The notes: generated by a model not told the origin, from the letters alone. A stretch of DNA of 64,000 nt from Desulfuromonas soudanensis (GCF_001278055.1 NZ_CP010802.1:3162001-3226000); one strand, 5' to 3'; positions 9,384 through 18,650 are shown, numbered from the stretch's first letter. A program made the numbers and translations.

Positions 9384-11299
9384 CCACCACAACCGAGCGC
9401 CATATCGTCATCGGCACCGCCGGCCACGTCGACCACGGCAAGACGGCACTGATCCGCGCCCTGACCGGGGTGGAGACCGACCGCCTGGCCGAGGAGAAGA
9501 AGAGGGGGATTTCCATCGACCTCGGCTTCGCCCCCTTTCGCCTGCCGAGCGGGGAGGTCGCCGGGGTTGTGGACGTCCCCGGCCATGAGCGCTTTATCAG
9601 CAACATGCTCGCCGGCATCGGCGGCATCGACCTGGTGCTGCTGGTCATCGACGTCGGCGAGGGTGTCATGCCCCAGACCCGGGAGCACCTGCAGATCCTC
9701 CAGCTCCTGGAAATCCCCCGGGGAATCGTCGTCCTGACCAAGTGCGACCTGGCCGAAGACGACTGGATCGACATCGTCGAGGAGGAGATCCGTGACGAGG
9801 TCGCCGGCACCTTTCTTTCCGGGGCCCCCTTCTGCCGGGTCTCCGCCCTCACCGGCGCCGGCCTTCCCGACCTTCTCTCGACTATCGAGGCCACCCTGAA
9901 CATATTGCCGGCCAAGGACCCCGCCGGCCCCCTGCGCCTCCCCGTCGACCGCACCTTCTCCGTCCCCGGCTTCGGCACCGTCATCACCGGCACTCTCCTT
10001 TCGGGGACGGTGCGCCCCGGTGAAACGGTAGAAGTTCAGCCGCCGGGAGAAAAGTGCCGTGTCCGCGAGGTCCAGGTCCACGGCCGCAAGGTCGAGGCGG
10101 CCTGCGCCGGGCAGCGGGTGGCCCTCAATCTCGCCGGGCTGGAGCGTTCCGCCCTGCAGCGCGGCTCGGTGGTCGGCACCCCGGGGATCTTCGAGCAGAC
10201 CGAGCGCATCGACGCCCGCCTCACCCTCCTCTCCGACGCCCCGCGCCCCCTGCACTTTCGCGATCCCGTCCATCTCTACCTCGGCACCGCCCGGGTGGTG
10301 GGGGTCATCGCCCTCCTCGACCGCGACGAACTCAAACCGGGAGAGAGCGCCATCGTCCAGATTCATCTTGACCGCCCCCTGGTCGCCCACCGCGAGGATC
10401 GCTACATCGTCCGCTCCTACTCGCCGATGACCACCATCGGCGGCGGCAAGGTTCTCGACCCGGCGCCTCTCAAGCACCGCCGCTTCCGCGCCGAAATCAT
10501 GCAGGGTCTTGCCGAGCTCGAATCGGGGGAGAAGGCCTTTTTGCTGCAGAAACTCTCCGCTCTCGGCGTCGCCCGTATCAAGGACCTGGAACAGCTCTCG
10601 GGGCTGGGACGGGAGCGGATCGGCGACCATCTGGAAAAACTCCGCGACGAAGGGCGCATCATGCCCCTTGCCGAGCAGTGGGTCGACGCCGAGACCCTGG
10701 CCTCCTGGCGGCACCGGCTGATCGAGGAGACCGGACGCTTTCACGACGCCAACCCCCTGGCCCCCGGCATCCCTCACGCCACCTTGCGTGGCGTCCTCCC
10801 CGGCAATCTTGCCCCCAAGGGGTTCGATCAACTCCTGACGGAACTCATTTCCGAGGGAGAACTCGCCGGACAGGGGGAATGGCTGAAACGGCCGGATTTC
10901 GTTCCGACCCCCAGCGCCGAACAGGCCCGGGAGATCGAGCAGATCGAGGCAGCCTACAGGGAGGCGGGGTTTCTCGCCAAGAACAAGCAGGAGATGCTCG
11001 AGCGGCTCGGCCTCGACCCGGCCCGGGCCGAAACATGCCTCACCTTCCTCTTCGGCACCGGGCGCCTGGTGAAGCTTAACGAAGAGAGCTTCTTCGACGA
11101 AGCCACCTATGCCCTGGCGGTCAAGGCGCTGCGCGTCCATTTCGCTACACAGCCGACCCTCACCCTTGGCCAGTTCCGCGACACCCTCGGCAGCGCCCGC
11201 AAACCGATGCAGGCCCTTCTCGAGCACTTCGACGCCCTCAAGTACACCATGCGCAAGGGGGACGAGCGGGTGGCGTGGAAACTCCCGACGGAACCTTGA
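9380..11299 (+). CDS. selB: Selenocysteine-specific translation elongation factor
   Basis: GTPase that delivers selenocysteinyl-tRNA(Sec) to ribosomes paused at a UGA next to a SECIS hairpin. The G1 motif is [14 protein letters not shown] at about residue 10-24, then the DVPGHE G3 motif near 70 and TKCD of G4 near 130. EF-Tu-like domains 2 and 3 follow, and the C-terminal third is the winged-helix SECIS-binding region (for example [39 protein letters not shown]). The 639 residues match the family. The ATG at 9380 overlaps the selA stop, with AAGGAGG 13 bases upstream inside selA. Confidence 0.96.
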   Translation: MTTTTERHIVIGTAGHVDHGKTALIRALTGVETDRLAEEKKRGISIDLGFAPFRLPSGEVAGVVDVPGHERFISNMLAGIGGIDLVLLVIDVGEGVMPQTREHLQILQLLEIPRGIVVLTKCDLAEDDWIDIVEEEIRDEVAGTFLSGAPFCRVSALTGAGLPDLLSTIEATLNILPAKDPAGPLRLPVDRTFSVPGFGTVITGTLLSGTVRPGETVEVQPPGEKCRVREVQVHGRKVEAACAGQRVALNLAGLERSALQRGSVVGTPGIFEQTERIDARLTLLSDAPRPLHFRDPVHLYLGTARVVGVIALLDRDELKPGESAIVQIHLDRPLVAHREDRYIVRSYSPMTTIGGGKVLDPAPLKHRRFRAEIMQGLAELESGEKAFLLQKLSALGVARIKDLEQLSGLGRERIGDHLEKLRDEGRIMPLAEQWVDAETLASWRHRLIEETGRFHDANPLAPGIPHATLRGVLPGNLAPKGFDQLLTELISEGELAGQGEWLKRPDFVPTPSAEQAREIEQIEAAYREAGFLAKNKQEMLERLGLDPARAETCLTFLFGTGRLVKLNEESFFDEATYALAVKALRVHFATQPTLTLGQFRDTLGSARKPMQALLEHFDALKYTMRKGDERVAWKLPTEP

Positions 11300-11305
11300 T
11301 AAGCC

Positions 11306-11387
11306 TCACCACAGAGTCACAGAGACACCGAGGGAACCCCACGATTGCAGATCGATCTTCTCCGCGATCTCTGTGCCTCCGTGGTGA
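11306..11387. repeat. Palindromic intergenic repeat, copy A
   Basis: Arms 11306-11324 and 11369-11387 match as an inverted repeat at 17 of 19 positions, with a CACAGAG core. It sits between selB and selD; a T-run follows at about 11394-11401, so it may also act as a terminator for selB. Similar imperfect palindromes occur near 34.66, 59.99 and 61.86 kb. Confidence 0.6.
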
Positions 11388-11471
11388 GAATCACTTTTTT
11401 GAGCGCTCATCAACCCTTGTTTGTCACAAGCTTTGCAAGTTGCTGAAAATTCCCTGAAAGGAGGTGACCCC

Positions 11472-12509
11472 ATGACCGAGAACATCAAGCTGACCGCCCT
11501 CTCCCGCAGCAGCGGTTGAGCCGCCAAGATGGCCCCCGGGCCGCTGGCACAGGTCCTGTGTCAATTACCGAAATCTGACGACCCGAATCTTCTCTCGGCA
11601 TCGATCCCCTTTGCCGACGCCGGGGTCTACCGCCTCGACGACGACCGGGCGCTGGTGCAGTCGCTCGACTTCTTCACCCCGGTCGTGAACGATCCGCGGG
11701 ACTTCGGCCGCATCGCCGCCGCCAACGCCCTGTCGGATATTTACGCCATGGGAGCCAGGCCGCTGACCGCCCTCAACCTCGTCGGCTTTCCCGCCTGCCT
11801 CGACATCTCCGTGCTGACGGCGATCCTCCAGGGAGGGGCGGAAAAGGTCATGGAGGCCGGTGCCGTGATCGTCGGCGGTCACACCGTCGAAGACGACGAG
11901 CCGAAATACGGCCTTTCCGTCACCGGGCTCGTCGACCCGAGGAAGATGGTCAGCACCGTCGGGGCCCGACCCGGCGACCGCCTGATCCTCACCAAACCCC
12001 TCGGCACCGGGATCCTCACCACCGCCCTCAAGGGGGAGGTTCTCACCGACAGCGACCTCACCGAGGCGATCGCCGGCATGGCGAGTCTCAACCGCCTCGC
12101 TTCCGAGATCATGCTGGTCGTCGGCGTCTCCGCCTGCACCGACGTCACCGGCTTCGGCCTCCTCGGCCACGCCCTGGAAATGGCCGAAGCCAGCGCCGTT
12201 TGCCTGGCGCTGCAGGGAGACGCTCTCCCCCTCTACCCTCGGGTGCTGGAGATGGCGGGGCTGGGGCTGGTTCCCGCCGGCAGCTACCGCAACCGCGAAT
12301 TCTATCTCCCGCACGTGGCAGGCGGCGGGAAACTCCCCGCGGCCCTGGTCGACCTCCTCGCCGATCCCCAGACCTCGGGGGGACTGCTGCTGGCGGTAAC
12401 GCCGGGAAAATGCGCAGAGCTGCGCCGCAGGCTTCTTGAAGCCGGATGCGGCGCCTGGAAGATCGGCGCTGTGGAAGCCGGACCGCCGGGAAGTCTGCGA
12501 CTGCTTTGA
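11472..12509 (+). CDS. selD: Selenide, water dikinase, selenocysteine-containing
   Basis: Makes selenophosphate from selenide and ATP, the selenium donor for SelA. The gene starts at the ATG at 11472, seven bases after a strong Shine-Dalgarno (AAAGGAGGTG), and reads MTENIKLTALSRSSG followed by an in-frame TGA at 11517-11519, then AAKMAPGPLAQVL. The TGA occupies the position of the catalytic Cys17 of E. coli SelD, so it is read as selenocysteine (residue 16), giving 345 residues. The rest is a normal AIRS-type ATP-binding protein: LVQSLDFFTPVVNDPRDFGRIAA, then VIVGGHTVEDDEPKYG and ACTDVTGFGLLGHALEM. A conventional ORF search would wrongly start it at 11529 and lose the active site. selA and selB directly upstream supply the decoding machinery. 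Confidence 0.94.
11523..11548 (+). promoter_or_regulatory. Candidate bacterial SECIS hairpin in selD
   Basis: Immediately downstream of the Sec UGA codon, GCCA (11523-11526) pairs with TGGC (11545-11548) and GGCC (11531-11534) pairs with GGCC (11539-11542). This leaves a four-base apical loop with a G and a small internal loop, consistent with an in-coding-region bacterial SECIS element. Thermodynamic folding was not computed. Confidence 0.6.
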
Positions 12510-12595
12510 AACGGCCGGTCCAAGGCGGCATGTTTTTGGAGACCCCGGCCCCCAAAGGGTTTTCCTGAGCAACAAACCATCCCCAAGGAGACAAC

Positions 12596-12787
12596 ATGTT
12601 CGGTTTCGGAATCTGGGAGATTACCCTGCTGCTCGGTGTCGTCATCCTGTTGTTCGGTGTCGGCCCGGTAAGGGCCATGATCGGCCGGGGGCTCGACCTC
12701 CACCGCAAGGTCAACGAAACCCGGCAGGCCTTGCGCGACCCCCTCAAACTCGGTGATCTGCTGCGGGAAAAAGGGAAGAAGAAGTGA
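12596..12787 (+). CDS. TatA/TatE-like twin-arginine translocase subunit
   Basis: This 63-residue protein starts MFGFGIWEITLLLGVVILLFG. That is the typical TatA/E layout: a short periplasmic N-terminus with the FG-x-W-E motif, one transmembrane helix, an FG hinge, then an amphipathic helix (VRAMIGRGLDLHRKVNETRQAL) and a charged tail. The usual FG-x-(K/R)-(K/R)-L-P motif after the helix is replaced by FGVGPVRAM, so it is a divergent member. AAGGAG lies seven bases before the ATG. It sits 86 bases after selD, possibly in the same transcript. Tat export of folded cofactor-containing enzymes would suit a selenoprotein-producing anaerobe, but this link is inference. Confidence 0.7.
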   Translation: MFGFGIWEITLLLGVVILLFGVGPVRAMIGRGLDLHRKVNETRQALRDPLKLGDLLREKGKKK

Positions 12788-12963
12788 TCCGCCCAGGGTT
12801 CGAACGTCCCTTCCGGACGTTTCCGACCCAAGGACGGTGTATCTGGAAAAAATATTTCCCCCACCTCACTGGACAACCGCCCTTAATCCAACTGATTAAA
12901 GCTACTTAGCTCCTTATTGAAATCAAATATCATGCCAACTCCAAAATTTAAGTAAAAATTTTA

Positions 12964-12992
12964 TTGACACAACTTTTTTCCTGCACTATCGT
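12964..12992 (+). promoter_or_regulatory. Candidate sigma-70 promoter for the riboswitch-cytochrome unit
   Basis: TTGACA (12964-12969), 17 bases, then TATCGT (12987-12992), in an AT-rich stretch about 30 bases before the first aptamer. The upstream part of this gap (12788-12960) shows no other gene; it holds a short hairpin (about 12802-12817) without a T-run. Confidence 0.5.
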
Positions 12993-13020
12993 CACCTAAA
13001 ATTTAATCGAGAAAGATAAA

Positions 13021-13092
13021 CGACAATACTAAACCACTCGCAAGGGTGGGGCGGAAAGCCTACAGGGTCTCATCGAGACAGCCGGGTTGCCG
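13021..13092 (+). promoter_or_regulatory. GEMM-I cyclic-dinucleotide riboswitch aptamer, copy 1
   Basis: The stretch contains the GEMM-I core: ACTAAACCA, a hairpin, GGGGCGGAAAGCC, TACAGGGTCT, a second hairpin, then AGACAGCCGGGTTGCCG. Closing stem P1 is formed by CGACAA at 13021 and TTGCCG at 13087. Aligned through AAACC to the Vibrio Vc2 aptamer, the base equivalent to ligand-contacting G20 is A, the feature of the GEMM-Ib subclass that prefers 3',3'-cGAMP and is known from Geobacter. Ligand is therefore inferred as cGAMP rather than c-di-GMP. The 3' side of P1 is shared with the following terminator. Confidence 0.88.
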
Positions 13093-13128
13093 AAATATCA
13101 CAATGATATTCGGCAATCCGGTTTTTTT
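13082..13128 (+). terminator. Riboswitch expression-platform terminator, copy 1
   Basis: A long hairpin (13082-13100 with 13104-13121) with one mismatch and one bulge is followed by seven T residues. Its 5' arm contains the 3' strand of aptamer P1, so ligand-stabilised P1 and the terminator exclude each other: ligand binding should turn the downstream gene ON. Confidence 0.85.
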
Positions 13129-13164
13129 ATGGGCTTCTTCTGTCACGAGAAGATTGACGATAGA

Positions 13165-13236
13165 CGATAATACTAAACCACTCGCGAGGGTGGGGCGGAA
13201 AGCCTACAGGGTCTCCTCGAGACAGCCGGGTTGCCG
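13165..13236 (+). promoter_or_regulatory. GEMM-I cyclic-dinucleotide riboswitch aptamer, copy 2
   Basis: Nearly identical in core to copy 1, 144 bases downstream, with the same A at the G20-equivalent position. It keeps CGATAA and TTGCCG as the P1 strands and the same TACAGGGTCTC segment. Tandem placement means a transcript must pass two ligand-gated terminators in series before the cytochrome gene. Confidence 0.88.
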
Positions 13237-13271
13237 AAATATCACCAGGATATTCGGCAATCCGGCTTTTT
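13226..13271 (+). terminator. Riboswitch expression-platform terminator, copy 2
   Basis: The same architecture as copy 1: a hairpin from CCGGGTTGCCG (13226) to CGGCAATCCGG (ending 13265), then a run of five T residues. The 5' arm again includes the P1 3' strand. Confidence 0.82.
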
Positions 13272-13427
13272 CATGTCCGGAGATAAAACCCGCCGGAGCG
13301 GGAAAAAAGGAGGTGATACGGACCAGGCTCGTGCAAAACCTTGATGCAGGATCAGGAAGAAGATCTTGCTGCATGTAGTGCGCTGGAGGATCAACCAACA
13401 CCAAATGAAAAAAAGGAGATTCGTCCA

Positions 13428-14408
<981 letters not shown>

Positions 14409-14479
14409 TAACTGCGGCCGGTGCCCTTCCTTCGGGGAGGGCACCGGAAGGTCGTTGTCATCCCGATACGGCGCATGAT

Positions 14480-14516
14480 CGCCACTTCCGAACCCGCGGA
14501 GGTGGCGTTTTTTTTT
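14480..14516 (+). terminator. Intrinsic terminator after the PgcA-like cytochrome
   Basis: The hairpin CGCCACTTCCG (14480) / CGGAGGTGGCG (14497) is followed by nine T residues. A second strong hairpin without a T-run lies just before it (about 14418-14448). The gap to the next gene also holds a 7-bp hairpin at 14587-14604 in the leader of the TolC-SPOR gene. Confidence 0.85.
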
Positions 14517-14650
14517 GCGCTTCGGCCGGCCCTTGAAAACAACCGCCAGCATGGCATAATTCCGAGACCTTAGAGCACAGAACGCTCCGGGACAACCGTC
14601 CCGGCAGGCTAAAAAGACCCCAACCCCGGTTCTTCCCGGAGGGTTTCCCA

Positions 14651-16888
14651 GTGACCCAGTTCACTCCGCTTCCGCCCGTTTCCCTACAGCCCCTCGCACC
14701 GCCGGTTCGGCGAGGGCACCGTCGAGGACGGGCCTTCTTTTGCGGGTTGATCACCGGCCCTCTCCTTGTTCTTTTCTTGACCACCCCGGAGGCGGCGGCC
14801 GCAGACCCGGTCCAACTGACCCGGGAGACCGCCGTGGCCATGGCGATCCGCAAGAACATAGATCTGCGAGTCGAAGCTCTCAGCTCGGCCATTGCCGAAT
14901 CAAACCTGGCTCAGAGCCGGGCGATCTACAATCCCATTTTCTCCACTTCGGCCTCCACCGGCAAGACCACCTTTCCCGGCGAAGATTTTCGAACGAGCAG
15001 CTCCATCGGCACCCTCGGCCTGACCCAGTACCTCCCCACCGGCGGGAGCATCTCCGCATCGACCCAGGCCGGTTATACCACTGCCGAATCCGACAACGCC
15101 TCAATTTCCACCGAAGACTGGCAATCATCCGTCGGACTGACCATCTCCCATCCGCTGCTGAAGAATTTCGGCAAAAAGGTTATGGAACTCAACATCACCC
15201 TGGCAGGGAATTCTCTCGAGGACTCCCTGGAAAGGTTCCGTTTTTTCCTCGCCGATACCGTCTTCTCCGTTGTCACCTCCTACAACCGGCTCTACTCGCT
15301 GCGCAGGGTCCTGGAATCAAGACAGGCCGCTCTGACCTCCGTGCAGGATCTGCTCCAGGACATCAGGAGAAATACCCGGCCAGGGCAGTTGCAGCGGGTG
15401 GAAGTCGCCAATGCCGAGTACGCCCTGGCCCAGCGGCGCAAGGATCTGGTCGATGCCGAACGCAACCTCCGGGACCAGGAGGCTCATCTGCGCTACCTGA
15501 TCGGTATGGAGGAAAAAACTCCGATTATTCCGGTGGATCCCCCCTCCCGGGAGGAACCTCCGGAATCGCAGAAACAGGCCCTTGCTACGGCGCTGGAATC
15601 CCGCTCCGATCTTAAGCAACTTCGGCTGTCCCTCGAATCGGCCCTCCTGCAGGAAGAGGTCGCCCGCCACCAGGTTCTCCCCGATCTCTCGATGATTGCC
15701 AGCGGCGGGTTCAGCGGCATTGACGGCAGCATCGGCAACAGTTTCCAGCAGATCGGCCAGGGAGAAGGCGCCTGGTGGTCGGCCGGATTGCAATTCTCCC
15801 TCCCCCTGGGAAACTCCGCGGCGAAAAACTCCTATCGCCAGAGCCGCCTGCGCACCGAGCAGTTGCGCAACAGGATCACCGCCTTCGAATGGCAGGTCAA
15901 CAATTCCGTCGAATCGGACATGCGCTCTCTGATCTCGGCCCGCCTGCAACTGCAGACGAACGATCAGTCCGTACGGTTTGCCGAGGAGCGCCTGGCCGAA
16001 TATCGCAACCAGAGGAAGAGCGGGACCGCGACGGTTCAGGATGTCCTGAATGCCGAAAACGATCTGATCGCCGCCCGCAATGCCCAGTCCGACGCCACGG
16101 AAACCTTCGCCTACGCCGTCGCCCTCCTCTGGCGCGACATCGGGGTCCTCCTCGAGCGGCTGAACATCCAGGTCGATACCTCCGACCCGGAGACGCTTAC
16201 CCGCAGGTCACCGCAGACGGACGGACCTGTGGCCGCCGACGTGCTGCGATCGCCTGCCGTTCCGCCATCGCCGCTTACTCCTCCCGTCCCTGAAATGGCG
16301 GTAATGGCGACACCGGGCCCGTCCCGGCAAGACGCCCCGGTCGCTCCAGCAGAAAGAACAATGACCGAACCTGCACCCCCGGCAGCCGTCGCCGGACCGG
16401 ACCGAGGAACGGACGCCAAGGGGACAAGGACCGGCTTCACCCTCAAGATCGACGTTTTCGTCACCAATGCCGCCCTGGCCGAAGTCCAGAAAGCTTTAAT
16501 GGAAGCGGGATTGACCCCTGTCCTCGAATATGGTCCCAAGAAAACGGGGGAAGTCATCCGCCTCTTGACCGGCAGCTATCCGAGCCAGAAAGCGGCCCTT
16601 AACAGGCTTGACGCCCTGCGCCGGATCAAGGCCGACTCCTTTATCCTCAGGGACAAGGGCGGTTTCAAGGTTTACGCCGGGTCCTACCTCCTCGAGAAGG
16701 GCGCCAGAAGTGAAGAAAAACGCCTGGCGTACCTCGGGGTGAAGTCGACCCTGGAAAAAGCCACGGTCAACCTCCCCACCTACCGTCTCACCGCCGGCCG
16801 CTTCGGCACCAGGGAGGCGGCCGATGCGACGGCCTCCCGGCTGGCCACCCGGGGACTTCAGGCCCGGGTGGTCGCCATCGTTCCGTGA
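14651..16888 (+). CDS. TolC-family outer-membrane protein fused to a C-terminal SPOR-like region
   Basis: This 745-residue protein starts at a GTG seven bases after GGAGGG. A basic N-terminus and hydrophobic stretch (CGLITGPLLVLFLTTPEAAAA) form the signal peptide. Residues about 55-515 are a complete OEP/TolC channel with two repeats (VQLTRETAVAMAIRKNIDL; later SDLKQLRLSLESALLQEEVA). After a Pro/Ala-rich linker, residues about 595-745 carry SPOR-like beta-alpha-beta units: IRLLTGSYPSQKAALNRLDAL, FKVYAGSYLLEKGARSEEK and YRLTAGRFGTREAADATASRL. SPOR domains bind denuded peptidoglycan or act as protein-interaction folds; joining one to an efflux or secretion channel is unusual and may anchor the channel in the cell wall. 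No adaptor or pump gene adjoins it, so the partner system is unknown. Confidence 0.85.
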   Translation: MTQFTPLPPVSLQPLAPPVRRGHRRGRAFFCGLITGPLLVLFLTTPEAAAADPVQLTRETAVAMAIRKNIDLRVEALSSAIAESNLAQSRAIYNPIFSTSASTGKTTFPGEDFRTSSSIGTLGLTQYLPTGGSISASTQAGYTTAESDNASISTEDWQSSVGLTISHPLLKNFGKKVMELNITLAGNSLEDSLERFRFFLADTVFSVVTSYNRLYSLRRVLESRQAALTSVQDLLQDIRRNTRPGQLQRVEVANAEYALAQRRKDLVDAERNLRDQEAHLRYLIGMEEKTPIIPVDPPSREEPPESQKQALATALESRSDLKQLRLSLESALLQEEVARHQVLPDLSMIASGGFSGIDGSIGNSFQQIGQGEGAWWSAGLQFSLPLGNSAAKNSYRQSRLRTEQLRNRITAFEWQVNNSVESDMRSLISARLQLQTNDQSVRFAEERLAEYRNQRKSGTATVQDVLNAENDLIAARNAQSDATETFAYAVALLWRDIGVLLERLNIQVDTSDPETLTRRSPQTDGPVAADVLRSPAVPPSPLTPPVPEMAVMATPGPSRQDAPVAPAERTMTEPAPPAAVAGPDRGTDAKGTRTGFTLKIDVFVTNAALAEVQKALMEAGLTPVLEYGPKKTGEVIRLLTGSYPSQKAALNRLDALRRIKADSFILRDKGGFKVYAGSYLLEKGARSEEKRLAYLGVKSTLEKATVNLPTYRLTAGRFGTREAADATASRLATRGLQARVVAIVP

Positions 16889-16930
16889 GACACCAGCTCT
16901 TCCTCCCCCCCAGGATTTCGGACAAAAAAA

Positions 16931-16957
16931 AGCCCCGGCGACGGCCGGGGCTTTTTT
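16931..16957. terminator. Bidirectional terminator between the TolC-SPOR gene and tpx
   Basis: The stem AGCCCCGGC (16931-16939) / GCCGGGGCT (16944-16952) is flanked by an A-run on the left and a T-run on the right, so it can serve both converging genes. Confidence 0.9.
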
Positions 16958-16974
16958 CGTTTTCCGCAGAAGAC

Positions 16975-17493
16975 TCAGAGGAGTTTCTTCGCCGCCGAAA
17001 GGGCGGCGGCATAATCGGGCTCGGCGGTCACTTCCTTGACGATTTCCCGATAGGCAATCCTGCCATCCTTACCGATGACAAAAACCGACCTTGCCAGAAG
17101 CTTGAGCTCCTTGATCAGGACGCCGTAATTTTCGCCAAAGGAGCGGTCCTGATAGTCGGAAAGCGTTTTCACCTTCTCGATGCCGGCGTTGCCGCACCAG
17201 CGCTTCTGGGCGAAGGGGAGGTCCATGCTGATGGTATAGACCGCCAGATCCCCTGTGAGCTTCCCCGCTTCTTCGTTGAACTTGCGCGTCATGGTGTTGC
17301 AGACCGGAGTGTCGAGGGACGGGACGACCGTGATCAGCTGAACCTTCCCTGCCCCGTCTTTTAAGGTCACCGGTTGCAGACCGTTGTCGACCACGCGAAA
17401 ATCGGGGGCCTTGTCTCCGACCTTGATGTCCGGGCCGAGCAAAGTCATCGGGTTGCCTTTGAAGAGAATGACGCCGGTACGCTCCTGTGCCAT
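16975..17493 (-). CDS. tpx: Thiol peroxidase (2-Cys peroxiredoxin)
   Basis: Reduces hydrogen and alkyl peroxides using thioredoxin, protecting an anaerobe from oxygen exposure. The 172 residues include the peroxidatic cysteine in [16 protein letters not shown] (about residue 65) and the resolving cysteine in [10 protein letters not shown] (about residue 100), the Tpx spacing. The N-terminus [20 protein letters not shown] is typical. The ATG follows AAGGAGAT. It is divergently transcribed from the 7-heme cytochrome and has its own promoter. Confidence 0.97.
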   Translation of the reverse strand: MAQERTGVILFKGNPMTLLGPDIKVGDKAPDFRVVDNGLQPVTLKDGAGKVQLITVVPSLDTPVCNTMTRKFNEEAGKLTGDLAVYTISMDLPFAQKRWCGNAGIEKVKTLSDYQDRSFGENYGVLIKELKLLARSVFVIGKDGRIAYREIVKEVTAEPDYAAALSAAKKLL

Positions 17494-17534
17494 GAAATGA
17501 TCTCCTTGTTTTAAAGATTATCGAAACGGTCATA

Positions 17535-17562
17535 ATTTTAACCGGAGCTGCCGGAGTGTCAA
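17535..17562 (-). promoter_or_regulatory. Candidate sigma-70 promoter of tpx
   Basis: On the minus strand, TTGACA (17562-17557) is followed after 16 bases by TAAAAT (17540-17535), about 45 bases before the tpx start. Confidence 0.6.
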
Positions 17563-17667
17563 GGGAGATTCTCACGTCCCCCTGAAGGCCTTGCTATTTG
17601 TCCCCGGACAGCTATCGTAATAATACTTAATTTTTTCAAACCTTCTGCCTAACAAAGAGAGGCGACG

Positions 17668-18435
17668 ATGAATGCGATACGGAACGGTTCCTTCCTCATC
17701 CTCTTGATGCTCGGTGTCTCCGCTCCCCAGGCAAGGGCCGTCTCGTCCCACGACTTTGCCGGTCAATGCGGGCTCTGCCATATTTCAGACCCTTCGGCAG
17801 GGGGCGCTTCTTCTTTTGTCGGCGACGTCGGAGGCGTCTGCCTGCAGTGCCACCAACTCTCCGGCGCGGCCTCGCACCCCACCAACTTCATCCCCGAGAT
17901 CGCGCTACCTCCAGGCTTCTGGCTCGACGACGCCGGGCGGCTCAATTGCGCCACCTGTCACGATCCCCATCCCGCCGGCCCCCCCTACCCCAGAGCCCTG
18001 CTCCGAGAAGATTCCGCTGGATCGGATTTCTGCAAGCGCTGTCACCAGAGCACCGTCGCCGGAAAAAGCCATCAGGGTGCCGTCCTCCTCGCCCATCCCC
18101 AACTCGCCTCAAGGGAGGGATCCGACGAGGGAACTCTCGACGACGCCTCTGTCCTCTGTATGAATTGCCATGACGGAACCAACGGTCCCCACGCCAACTT
18201 CTGCCTCCTGGGACACAAGGGGGAATGCGCAGGCCACTACCTCGGACTGAACTACCGGATGGCGGCCGACCGCAAGGAGGATCTGCGCAGAGAAGATGCT
18301 CTGCCGCCGGAAATCGTCCTTTACGAGGGGAAGGTCGGTTGTCTCTCCTGCCATGATATCTATGCGAAAGGAGCGAACCTGCTGGTCATGAGCAACAGCA
18401 GAAGCGCCCTTTGCACAACCTGCCATCTCAAGTAA
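17668..18435 (+). CDS. Seven-heme periplasmic c-type cytochrome
   Basis: Exported 255-residue protein with a signal peptide (NGSFLILLMLGVSAPQARA) and seven CXXCH motifs in order: CGLCH, CLQCH, CATCH, CKRCH, CMNCH, CLSCH and CTTCH. HDPHPAGPPYPRALL and HDIYAKGANLLV resemble the doubled-CXXCH NapC/NrfA-like or DmsE-type cytochromes, but no single named family is certain. A segment between hemes 5 and 6 (HANFCLLGHKGECAGHYLG) has two more Cys and three His outside CXXCH. GAGAGG lies before the ATG. It faces the conduit operon across a shared terminator. Likely role is periplasmic electron transfer (inference). Confidence 0.85.
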   Translation: MNAIRNGSFLILLMLGVSAPQARAVSSHDFAGQCGLCHISDPSAGGASSFVGDVGGVCLQCHQLSGAASHPTNFIPEIALPPGFWLDDAGRLNCATCHDPHPAGPPYPRALLREDSAGSDFCKRCHQSTVAGKSHQGAVLLAHPQLASREGSDEGTLDDASVLCMNCHDGTNGPHANFCLLGHKGECAGHYLGLNYRMAADRKEDLRREDALPPEIVLYEGKVGCLSCHDIYAKGANLLVMSNSRSALCTTCHLK

Positions 18436-18502
18436 GGCTCCTCTCCCCCAGCGGCAGGGAAAGCCGAACCCGATTCCACCGGGTGCACACAGAATAAAAA
18501 AG

Positions 18503-18537
18503 GAACGCCGGGCCAGAGGGCCCGGCGTTCTTTTTTT
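18503..18537. terminator. Bidirectional terminator between cytochrome genes
   Basis: A perfect 12-bp stem (18503-18514 with 18519-18530) around AGAG is flanked by an A-run and a T-run. It ends the 7-heme gene on the plus strand and the conduit operon on the minus strand. Confidence 0.92.
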
Positions 18538-18566
18538 GACGACTCAGGAGTCCCTGAAATCTTCCC

Positions 18567-18623
18567 CTAGCAGGGGTGAACGGTGCTGCTGCCGACGATT
18601 GCCGGTTTCTGATACCTGCGCAT
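18567..18623 (-). CDS. Candidate 18-residue peptide at the end of the cytochrome operon
   Basis: The ATG at 18623 lies seven bases after AAAGGAGG, one of the strongest Shine-Dalgarno matches in the window, and opens MRRYQKPAIVGSSTVHPC before a TAG stop. The stop region sits in a small hairpin (CCCC-TAGCA-GGGG). It lies between the multiheme cytochrome stop (18651) and the operon terminator, on the same strand. I cannot name a family. The form (very short, K-P near the start, C-terminal Cys) recalls precursor peptides of radical SAM systems described in Geobacter, but no dedicated maturase is nearby. It could be a peptide product, a regulatory leader or chance. Confidence 0.45.
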   Translation of the reverse strand: MRRYQKPAIVGSSTVHPC

Positions 18624-18650
18624 GTCTCAACCTCCTTTGCCGGTTATGGG

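Noticed and set aside
9185-11227. 680-residue minus-strand ORF
   Set aside because: Antisense shadow of selB, whose GTPase motifs are complete.
11529-12509. Short selD starting at MAPGPLAQVL
   Set aside because: It lacks the catalytic residue and a ribosome-binding site; the true start at 11472 reads through the Sec UGA.
12790-12830. GGTTCGAA motif considered as a tRNA (possible selC)
   Set aside because: No acceptor stem, D-arm or anticodon arm could be placed around it; the upstream sequence is tatA-like coding DNA.
13046-13378. 110-residue plus-strand ORF across both riboswitches
   Set aside because: It contains the same peptide twice only because the aptamer is duplicated; the RNA structures explain the sequence.
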